Below, in pieces: positions 1-6,457 of a stretch of 23,128 nucleotides of DNA. Source of the stretch: a virus; IMG/VR virus record IMGVR_UViG_3300027906_003344, positions 1-23,128 of that record. One strand, 5' to 3'. Position 1 is the first letter of the stretch, and each line of letters starts with the position of its first letter. The translations under genes and the position numbers were made by a program. The notes under the pieces were generated by a model that was not told the DNA's origin, made no database searches, and was given only the letters and a program-made list of their open reading frames with translations.

Positions 1-255
1 TATAACAGACAAACCCAAGGTAATATGCATAATGGATCAAACCATACTACACCAGATGGAGGATTCCCTGGTGGAGGTGGAGGTGGATCTAATAGTGGAT
101 CTTCTTGTGGATGTGGTGGACACGGTCTTGTAAGAATTATATGGGGTCAAGTAAGTGGAGCAAATAGAACTTTCCCAACTACTAATGTTGATCGATCAGA
201 TCAATATGTTGGTACTGCAACTGAGTCGGTAGAAGGAACGCAACTGATGTATTGA
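1..255 (+). CDS. Glycine-rich tail-fibre-like protein, C-terminal part (5' truncated)
   Basis: The reading frame is open from the first base of the window, so this is the 3' end of a longer gene; the internal ATG at 25 is probably not the start. The visible 84 residues hold a Gly/Ser-rich stretch, then GGHGLVRIIWG and a closing RTFP motif. These are the same elements that end each unit of the 1390-residue protein downstream (for example HGAVRIIWPGD and RTFP), so this is very likely a paralogue of it, a virion adhesin or fibre. A short non-repetitive tail follows and ends in a TGA at 253. A rho-independent terminator lies about 70 bases downstream, so this is probably the last gene of its transcript. 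Function is inferred from the resemblance only. Confidence 0.65.
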   Translation, partial: YNRQTQGNMHNGSNHTTPDGGFPGGGGGGSNSGSSCGCGGHGLVRIIWGQVSGANRTFPTTNVDRSDQYVGTATESVEGTQLMY

Positions 256-324
256 TGTGTATTATTAATTTGATTTTTGAAGGTAAAAGCCTAACTTTAT
301 TGATCTATAATAATATCGATACTA

Positions 325-352
325 AGATGGGTGACGTTCGTCACCTATTTTT
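325..352 (+). terminator. Rho-independent terminator after the glycine-rich fibre gene
   Basis: GGTGAC (330-335) pairs with GTCACC (340-345) around a GTTC loop. The stem extends outward with A-U and G-U pairs to about 10 bp and is followed by a short run of T (348-352). It separates the upstream fibre gene from the late promoter motif at 385. Confidence 0.75.
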
Positions 353-384
353 GTCTGATGATGATATTCTTTTAGAATATATTA

Positions 385-392
385 AATAAATA
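385..392 (+). promoter_or_regulatory. Late promoter motif (AATAAATA)
   Basis: AATAAATA matches the NATAAATA late-promoter pattern of T4-like cyanophages (T4 itself uses TATAAATA). It lies 14 bases before the ATG at 407, which would leave a very short A-rich leader. It follows a terminator, as expected at the start of a new transcription unit. Confidence 0.55.
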
Positions 393-406
393 TCTAAAAA
401 AAGCAA

Positions 407-1189
407 ATGGCAGATAAAGGTTTTGGTGTAAAGGAAGTTAATTTGATTGGAGTATCTGGTACTCCAAGGATTGAAAGTCCTAATAATTTAAATTTAAATG
501 CCGTAAATGTTGCTATTAGTACAGACGTTTCTATTGGTGGAACTTGTACTGCAAGTAAATTTGTAGGTGCTTTATCTGGATGGGTAATGGGTAATGATGG
601 AACGAACCATTATACATTTACTGGTCCTGGATTAAATGGAACTGTAAATGATCCAGCATTAACTCTTGTTAGAGGACAGAAATATATTTTTCATAATAGA
701 TCTTCGGGACATCCTTTTAGAATTCAAAGTACTCCTAATGGATCTGCAGGAGCAGCATATACTGGTGTAACAAATCAAGATGGTGTTGCACCAACGGATA
801 TAATATTTGATGTTCCACATGATGCACCAAATACTTTATTCTACCAATGTGTTAATCATCCTAATATGGGTGGAGTTCTTCATATAGGACCAGATTTTTC
901 AAGTACAACAAAAACTAGTTCATATACTTTAACTGCTTCTGATATTGGTACTTTGGTTCAATCTAATTCGACAGTGACCGTAGATCAGAATATCTTTACT
1001 GCGGGAGATGCAATTACAATTTATAATAATAGTGCTTCTGATATAACTATCAGTCAAGGAACTGGTGTCACATTTTATTTGGCAGGATCTTCTACAACAG
1101 GAAATAGGATTTTAGCTCAAAGAGGAGTTGCTACTGTGTTATGTGTTGCGAGTAATGCTTTTACAATATCTGGTGGTGGATTGACATAA
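407..1189 (+). CDS. Virion-type protein with a cupredoxin-like domain
   Basis: This 260-residue protein has three visible parts. Residues 1-65 are a short N-terminal region. Residues about 68-162 resemble a cupredoxin fold, with an RGQKYIFHN strand, the GHPFRIQ motif (His102), and the YQCVNHPNMGG signature near the end (Cys148, His151, Met154). Residues about 170-260 form a C-terminal domain (YTLTASDIG, GDAITIYNNS, ending SGGGLT) that recurs in many phage fibre and tail proteins. His, Cys, His and Met are the usual ligand set of a mononuclear copper site, so metal binding is plausible but not shown. It is followed after one base by the giant glycine-rich gene and is probably co-transcribed with it from the motif at 385. 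There is no clear Shine-Dalgarno sequence; the leader is A-rich. A structural role is inferred from domain content and neighbours. Confidence 0.7.
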   Translation: MADKGFGVKEVNLIGVSGTPRIESPNNLNLNAVNVAISTDVSIGGTCTASKFVGALSGWVMGNDGTNHYTFTGPGLNGTVNDPALTLVRGQKYIFHNRSSGHPFRIQSTPNGSAGAAYTGVTNQDGVAPTDIIFDVPHDAPNTLFYQCVNHPNMGGVLHIGPDFSSTTKTSSYTLTASDIGTLVQSNSTVTVDQNIFTAGDAITIYNNSASDITISQGTGVTFYLAGSSTTGNRILAQRGVATVLCVASNAFTISGGGLT

Positions 1190-1190
1190 T

Positions 1191-4100
1191 ATGTTAGTTC
1201 AACAGATGCTATTGATGTCTAGTAGTGTTGGTTTCACTGGACAACAGACATCATGGTCTAATGATAGTAATGCTACAAATAATCTTTTTTATACTTGGAC
1301 TGTTCCTGCTGGAGTAACTGCTATATCTGCAGTTGTTGTAGGTGGTGGAGGAGGTGGTAGTCCTGCTGTATCCTCTGACGATGGAACAAATGAAATTCAA
1401 ACAAGACCAGGTTCTGGTGGAGGAGGTGGAGGATTAACTTATAGAAATACTATATCCGTTACTGCTGGTGAAACTTTAAATATTTGTGTTGGATGTGGTG
1501 GAAGTCGTGGTAATAGTAATAATAATGATCAAAAAGACCAAGCGAATGCTGGATGGGGTGGTCACTCTTGGATAAAAAGAGGTGGAACTAACGGAACAGT
1601 TCTTATAGGTGCTAGTGGTGGTCAGGGCGGTCAAGGTGCTGGTGATTACGATTCTCGTGGTGGAAATGGACCAGGTGGATCTGTTACTTCAACACCTACT
1701 GCATATATTAATGCTGGAGGAACATTTGCTACTGGTGGAACAGGTAGGCGTGGTGGACATACTGGTTGGCCTACAAACGCAGGATCTGGTGGAGGTGCTG
1801 CTGGATATGGTGGACCTGGTGGTCAAGGTGGTAATTCTGGTGGAACTGGTGGTGGTATAATATCTGATACTAGTGGTGTAGCAAGTGCTGGAACTAATGG
1901 TGGTGGAAGTGGTGGTAGAAATCCAAACGTTTCAACTCAAACTTATGGTGGAAATGCAATAGGAACTGATGTAGGATTTGGTGGAGGAGGTGTAGGTATA
2001 CTTGGTGAGGGTATTAGTGGTGCTTTAGTTTCACAAGGTCCTGGTAAAGGTGGATCTGGTGGTTCTGATGGTGCTCCTGCTCTTGTAGGAATAGGAACTA
2101 CAAATGGAATGTTGGATAAGGATGGTGGAAAATATGGTGGTGGAGGAGGTGGTGGAAACTACTTCCCAGACAGTGCTAGAAAGCATGGTGGATATGGTGG
2201 TGGAGGTGCTGTAAGAATAATTTATCCAGGTGATATTTACGCCTTCCCATCTGGAACTTCATCTCCACCTGGTCAGGTAGAGTGGACTACTGCAGGGACA
2301 TATAGTTGGGTTGTTCCTCCAAATGTATATTCTATATGCATGGTTTGTATTGGTGGAGGAGGTGGTGGTGGATCTGCTTCTCCTAATGATGCTGATGGTG
2401 GTGGAGGTGGTGGATTAGCGTATAAAAATAATATTCCTGTAACACCAGGCGACACTCATACCATGTATGTTGCTGAAGGTGGTGCTCCTGGCACAGGTGG
2501 AGGTGCAGGAGGTAGTGGTGGAAACTCAACTCCATCAGCATCTTTATCTGCTGTAACTGCTTATGGTGGTTCTGGTGGTTCTGGATCTGGTGGATCTGGT
2601 GGTGCTGGTGGTGGAAGAGGTGGTGCTGATGGTGGTGGTAATGGTGGGCAAGGTGGTGGATATAACCCTGCTCAAGGTGGTGGTGGAGGAGCTGGTGGAT
2701 ATTCTGGAAATGGTGGACAAGGAGCAGGTTCATATCCAGGTGGTGCTGGTGCTGCTGGTACAGGTGGTGCTGCTGGTGGTGGATTCCAAGCTCCTGGAGG
2801 TGGAGTAGGAATATATGGTATAGGTTCTAGTGGTGCATCATCAGATCTTGCTAGTAGTAATTACATAGGTTATCCTGGATCTGGTGGTAAAGGTGGATAT
2901 AGTAATGGTGCTGGTCCTAATGGTGCTGCTGATGATGGTGCTGGATTATATGGCGGTGGTGGATGGGGTAGTGCTGCTCATACTGGAAAAGGTGGAAATG
3001 GTGCAATAAGAATTTTATGGGGTTCTGGTCGTTCATTCCCCAGTAATGCAGCAGATAGTCCTATATCTTCAGGTCAAGAAGAATGGACAACAGCAGGAAC
3101 ATACAGTTGGACATGCCCACCTGGTGTATTTTTGGTTGATGCTATTTGTATTGGTGGTGGTGGAAGTGGATCTGTTGCTCAAAATTCTTCATCTGGTGGT
3201 GCTGGTGGAGGCGGTGGACTTGGATGGAAGAATAATATTGTTGTAACACCAGGTCAATCTTATACTGTTGTAGTTGGTGGAGATTCATATTTTATAAACG
3301 CAACTACTGTGAAAGGTGAGCGTGGATTAAATGCTGATCAAACAGGAGGAAGTGGATTTACAGGTGGAACTGGTGGTGGATATGTAGGAGACGGTGGTGG
3401 TAATGGTGGTAATGGTGGAAATAGTGACGGAACAGATGGTGCTGGTGGTGGTGGAGCTGGTGGATATTCTGGTAATGGTGGTAATGGTGCTAATGGAAAT
3501 GTTTCAAGTTCAGCTTCTGGATCTGATGGATCTGGTGGAGGAGGTGGTGGTGGATCAAATGGACCTAATGGTGGTGGAGAAGGTGGTGGAACTGGAATAT
3601 ATGGATTAGGTGTAAGTGGAACTGGTGGAGTAAATTATACAACTAATTCTGGTAATGCTACTGCAGGATCGGGTGGTGTTGGAAAATTATATGGTGGTGG
3701 AGGGCATGGTGCTGCTACTGGTTATGGTCCAAGTGGTGGTGGAAATGGTGCTGTAAGACTTATGTGGGGTAGTAATAGAAGCTTTCCAAATGTTGGCACT
3801 GGAAATAGTGCAGTTCCACCTACAGAGTGGTCATATACAACACCAGGAACATATACTTGGACTTGTCCTGCTAATGTAACATCAATATCAGTAGTTGCTG
3901 TTGGTGGAGGTGGTGGTGGAGCTACTGGAACAACTATGAGCATGTATGCAGCAGGTGGTGGTGGAGGAGGACTCTCTTATGGTAATAATATTACAGTAGT
4001 ACCTGGAACTTCATATCCTATTACAATAGGATCTGGTGGAGCAGGTCAAGCACAAGGTGGTAATCCTAATAATGGTCAAGATACTACTTTTAATACTGAT

Positions 4101-5363
4101 TGGATAATAGGAAGGCACGGTACTGGTGGTAACGGAGTCCTTGGTGGTACTTATGGTGGATCTGCTGGTACTAAGAGAACTGGTGGTGGAAATGGTGGTT
4201 CTGGATACCAAGGAAATACTAGTGGACAGAATCCTGGTGGAGGTGGAGGAGCTGGTGGATATTCTGGAAATGGTGGAGATGGAACTAATAGTGGACAAGG
4301 TGCAAATGGTTCAGGTGGTGGTGCTGCTGGTGGATTCCAAGGTGGCGGCGGCGGTGGAGTTAATATTTTAGGAGAAGGTGCTAGTGGTACTGGTGCAAGT
4401 AGTGGCTACGGCGGCGGCGGTGGTGGATCTGCTGGTGATGATGGAACTGCTGCTAGTAATATTGGTGGTGATGGTGGTAACTATGGCGGCGGTGGCGGCG
4501 GTGGACAAAATGGTATGCATTCTGGTGGAGCTGGTAAAGGTGGTGCATTAAGGATTGTTTGGCCAGGTGATACTAAAACTTTCCCTGATGCAAGTGGATT
4601 AAGTCCTGTAGGACAAGCATTATTTACAGGTGCAGGAAATGGAACTACATGGACCTGTCCTGAAGGAGTAACAAGTGTTAGTGTTGTTTGTATTGGTGGT
4701 GGTGGAGGAGGTACTGATGGTACATCTTCTACATTTGAAGTACCTGCTGCAAGTGTAAGTATGTCTGCTGGTGGTGGTAAAGGTTCCAATAATACTGCTG
4801 GTGGTGGTAGTTCTAGTGGTGGTGATGAAAATTATACTGGTGGTAATGGGCATTCATCTTCTTATGGAGGTGGTGGCGGTGGAGCTGCAGGATATTCTGG
4901 AGATGGTCAAAATGGACCTGGTGGAGCAAACTTGTTTGCTAGTACTTATCCTGTTGGTTCTGGATGTGGTGCTGGTGGTGGTACATTTAGTGGACATAAT
5001 AATGGTGATTCTTCTGGTAAACCTGAAGGTGGTGGTGGAACAGGAATATATGGTAAAGGTGCTGATGCAACAGATTGGGGAAAAGGTGGATCTGGTGGAC
5101 AAGACTCAGTAAACCATAATGGTGCAGAATATGGTGGTGGAGGAGGTAATGATAAAGTAACTGGAACACCAACTGGTGGTGGTGGAGGATTATGTTGGAA
5201 AAATAATATTCCAGTAGTAGCTGGTACAACTTATAATATATTTGTTGGTGGTGGTGGAAATGGTACTAGTGATGTTGGTTCAGGTGGGCACGGAGCAGTA
5301 AGAATTATTTGGCCAGGTGATCTTAGGACTTTCCCGTCATATAGAACGGCTGATGAAGTATAA
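1191..5363 (+). CDS. Giant glycine-rich repeat protein (putative tail-fibre adhesin)
   Basis: This 1390-residue protein consists of five related units of roughly 250-350 residues. A typical unit opens with a beta-strand segment such as YTWTVPAGVTAISAVVVG. A poly-Gly run follows, then a second strand pair such as YKNNIPVTPG. Next comes a long Gly/Ser/Asn field with GGAGGYSGNGG-type motifs, then GxGIYG, and the unit closes with GGGGAVRIIYPGD and an aromatic-Pro motif (AFP, SFP, TFP). Glycine is by far the commonest residue. The pattern recalls polyglycine-II sandwich adhesins such as gp38 of Salmonella phage S16, but homology is not established. Unit 5 carries its second-strand motif at the wrong end. 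The nearest candidate ribosome site is a weak GGTGG; Met6 or Met9 are alternative starts. Many long overlapping frames on both strands are by-products of the repeats. Likely a late virion protein involved in host recognition. Confidence 0.75.
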   Translation: MLVQQMLLMSSSVGFTGQQTSWSNDSNATNNLFYTWTVPAGVTAISAVVVGGGGGGSPAVSSDDGTNEIQTRPGSGGGGGGLTYRNTISVTAGETLNICVGCGGSRGNSNNNDQKDQANAGWGGHSWIKRGGTNGTVLIGASGGQGGQGAGDYDSRGGNGPGGSVTSTPTAYINAGGTFATGGTGRRGGHTGWPTNAGSGGGAAGYGGPGGQGGNSGGTGGGIISDTSGVASAGTNGGGSGGRNPNVSTQTYGGNAIGTDVGFGGGGVGILGEGISGALVSQGPGKGGSGGSDGAPALVGIGTTNGMLDKDGGKYGGGGGGGNYFPDSARKHGGYGGGGAVRIIYPGDIYAFPSGTSSPPGQVEWTTAGTYSWVVPPNVYSICMVCIGGGGGGGSASPNDADGGGGGGLAYKNNIPVTPGDTHTMYVAEGGAPGTGGGAGGSGGNSTPSASLSAVTAYGGSGGSGSGGSGGAGGGRGGADGGGNGGQGGGYNPAQGGGGGAGGYSGNGGQGAGSYPGGAGAAGTGGAAGGGFQAPGGGVGIYGIGSSGASSDLASSNYIGYPGSGGKGGYSNGAGPNGAADDGAGLYGGGGWGSAAHTGKGGNGAIRILWGSGRSFPSNAADSPISSGQEEWTTAGTYSWTCPPGVFLVDAICIGGGGSGSVAQNSSSGGAGGGGGLGWKNNIVVTPGQSYTVVVGGDSYFINATTVKGERGLNADQTGGSGFTGGTGGGYVGDGGGNGGNGGNSDGTDGAGGGGAGGYSGNGGNGANGNVSSSASGSDGSGGGGGGGSNGPNGGGEGGGTGIYGLGVSGTGGVNYTTNSGNATAGSGGVGKLYGGGGHGAATGYGPSGGGNGAVRLMWGSNRSFPNVGTGNSAVPPTEWSYTTPGTYTWTCPANVTSISVVAVGGGGGGATGTTMSMYAAGGGGGGLSYGNNITVVPGTSYPITIGSGGAGQAQGGNPNNGQDTTFNTDWIIGRHGTGGNGVLGGTYGGSAGTKRTGGGNGGSGYQGNTSGQNPGGGGGAGGYSGNGGDGTNSGQGANGSGGGAAGGFQGGGGGGVNILGEGASGTGASSGYGGGGGGSAGDDGTAASNIGGDGGNYGGGGGGGQNGMHSGGAGKGGALRIVWPGDTKTFPDASGLSPVGQALFTGAGNGTTWTCPEGVTSVSVVCIGGGGGGTDGTSSTFEVPAASVSMSAGGGKGSNNTAGGGSSSGGDENYTGGNGHSSSYGGGGGGAAGYSGDGQNGPGGANLFASTYPVGSGCGAGGGTFSGHNNGDSSGKPEGGGGTGIYGKGADATDWGKGGSGGQDSVNHNGAEYGGGGGNDKVTGTPTGGGGGLCWKNNIPVVAGTTYNIFVGGGGNGTSDVGSGGHGAVRIIWPGDLRTFPSYRTADEV
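2682..2717 (+). repeat. 36-base perfect direct repeat, copy A
   Basis: These 36 bases, encoding the GGAGGYSGNGG segment of unit 2, are identical to 4242-4277 in unit 4; flanking bases differ. Synonymous positions are conserved too, which suggests recent exchange or duplication between units. Confidence 0.8.
4242..4277 (+). repeat. 36-base perfect direct repeat, copy B
   Basis: Identical to 2682-2717 and located at the equivalent place in unit 4. The two copies are 1560 bases apart in the same orientation and the same reading frame, so recombination between them would remove about two units in frame. Confidence 0.8.
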
Positions 5364-5367
5364 ACTC

Positions 5368-5375
5368 AATAAATA
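5368..5375 (+). promoter_or_regulatory. Late promoter motif (AATAAATA)
   Basis: AATAAATA fits the cyanophage NATAAATA late-promoter pattern. It sits between the end of the glycine-rich gene (stop at 5361-5363) and the ATG at 5396, 20 bases before that ATG. Confidence 0.6.
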
Positions 5376-5395
5376 CCTAATAAAGTAATCATATA

Positions 5396-6061
5396 ATGGC
5401 ATTCAATAGAGAGCTATCACAATTTGGTCATTATATTGTAGTAGATGACACTACAGGTAAGATAGCTATTACCAGTACGACATCACCTAATATTGGATTT
5501 GGTAATACAAATCCACAGTTTAAAGTGGATGTTACTGGTGATATTAATTTCACAGGTGATATCTATAGACAGGGAGAAAAGTTTACCTCTGGTGTTGGTA
5601 TTGGATCAACTACAAGTAATCCAGTTTCTGCAGAAATTAGTAATAAGGTTGGTGTAGGTTTTACTGACATCAACTTTGTTGGTGCTGGTATGACTGTTAC
5701 TGGTTATGGAACAACAATAGTTGTTGACTTTACTAACCTTTCTGTTAAATCAGATGCTACGATACCTTCATTAACTATATTAAGTTCAAGTGTTAATGTG
5801 GATTCTAATACGAGTTATTTGACTAATACTGTGGGTGCAGGATTTACTGTAACTCTTCCTCTTGTCAAAAACCCTGGAGATTTTATTGAGATTCATGATA
5901 CGGAAGTAAGTTGGGGCATAAATAATCTTATGGTTGCAACCCAAAATAATGAGCAGTTTAAGAACTATTCAGGCGTGATTGATTCTCCTTTAGCATGTGA
6001 TGTCGATGGTGCTACTGTCAAGTTAGTTTGGACCAGCACTTATTGGAGGGTATTTGCATGA
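5396..6061 (+). CDS. Virion structural protein, fibre-like
   Basis: This 221-residue protein begins MAFNRELSQFG. It contains the motif VTGDINFTGDIYRQGEKF (residues about 46-63), which resembles the GDxxFTGxxYxxG segments repeated in long fibre proteins of T4-like cyanophages. A GVGFTDINFVGAGMTVTGYG segment follows, and the C-terminal half is predicted to be beta-rich (VGAGFTVTLPLVKNPGDFIEI). No catalytic motif is visible. The start is the first ATG after the late promoter motif at 5368; there is no Shine-Dalgarno sequence. The stop overlaps the next start as ATGA, so the two genes are probably translationally coupled. Called structural from its motif and position among fibre genes; the exact role is unknown. 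Confidence 0.65.
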   Translation: MAFNRELSQFGHYIVVDDTTGKIAITSTTSPNIGFGNTNPQFKVDVTGDINFTGDIYRQGEKFTSGVGIGSTTSNPVSAEISNKVGVGFTDINFVGAGMTVTGYGTTIVVDFTNLSVKSDATIPSLTILSSSVNVDSNTSYLTNTVGAGFTVTLPLVKNPGDFIEIHDTEVSWGINNLMVATQNNEQFKNYSGVIDSPLACDVDGATVKLVWTSTYWRVFA

Positions 6062-6441
6062 CAATGTTCCTAAGTGGAAGTATGCTATCAGGCTCAGGTG
6101 GAGGAGGTGGTGGCGGACTTCAATTTGGTCAACAAGATAACTTTTCCGTTCACGCTTTGAGAAGGGATGACGATGGTATGCTTAGGTATACTAAAGTTAA
6201 AACATCAGACTCTGAAGTAGTTGATGTTTCTCATAGATTAGATGGTACAGCATATCCAGAATTCTTAGAAGGATTAGATTACGTTGATGAAACAACAGAA
6301 GTGAAAACTTATAAGAATAATTACTACGATAAATACCAACAGTTCAGGTTTGATTTTAGGAGAATATCCTATTATATTGATGATGATGGATATCTAACTG
6401 TATCTTTTAGTGATCATGATTATTCCGCAGGACCAAAATAG
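6058..6441 (+). CDS. Small hypothetical virion-region protein
   Basis: A 127-residue protein. The start is set at 6058 because GGAGGG at 6045-6050 lies 7 bases ahead, and because the ATG overlaps the previous stop as ATGA; an in-frame ATG at 6028 would lie deep inside the preceding gene. The N-terminus has a short hydrophobic stretch and a seven-Gly run (residues about 14-20). The rest is charged and aromatic, with DYVDETTEVKTYKNNYYDKYQ, and a closing SYYIDDDGYLTVSF segment that looks like beta-strands. No recognised family. Its place between two fibre-type genes suggests a structural or assembly role. Confidence 0.6.
   Translation: MTMFLSGSMLSGSGGGGGGGLQFGQQDNFSVHALRRDDDGMLRYTKVKTSDSEVVDVSHRLDGTAYPEFLEGLDYVDETTEVKTYKNNYYDKYQQFRFDFRRISYYIDDDGYLTVSFSDHDYSAGPK
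6328..6335 (+). promoter_or_regulatory. Possible intragenic late promoter motif (GATAAATA)
   Basis: GATAAATA fits NATAAATA and lies inside the 127-residue gene, about 120 bases before the 1318-residue fibre gene at 6458. In AT-rich DNA one such 8-mer can easily arise by chance, so this is only a candidate. Confidence 0.25.
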
Positions 6442-6457
6442 GATTTAAAAAAAAACA

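Larger units (their letters stand above)
1260..5345 (+). repeat. Five tandem coding units in the glycine-rich gene
   Basis: Approximate units are 1260-2257, 2275-3045, 3070-3795, 3820-4590 and 4610-5345. Each begins near a TYxWTxP-type strand and ends near a VRIIWPGD-like strand plus an aromatic-Phe-Pro motif. Unit 1 is the longest. DNA within the units is dominated by GGT and GGA codons, with GGC clusters confined mainly to unit 4 (about 4343-4355, 4408-4420 and 4485-4503). Confidence 0.75.

Noticed and set aside
256-406. Search for a tRNA or small RNA in the gap after the first gene
   Set aside because: Only a terminator hairpin and a late promoter motif are seen; there is no cloverleaf or T-loop-like sequence.
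2383-2733. Long minus-strand frame rich in His, Leu and Gln, opposite the glycine-rich gene
   Set aside because: It is the antisense reading of GGT/GGA repeats (CCA, CAC, ACC codons). Similar low-complexity frames occur all along 1600-5230 in other frames, as expected from repeats; no ribosome site or promoter supports them.
1191-5363. Short tandem repeats as a CRISPR array or a satellite
   Set aside because: Repeats are glycine codons inside one long open frame, with no constant-length repeat and spacer pattern.
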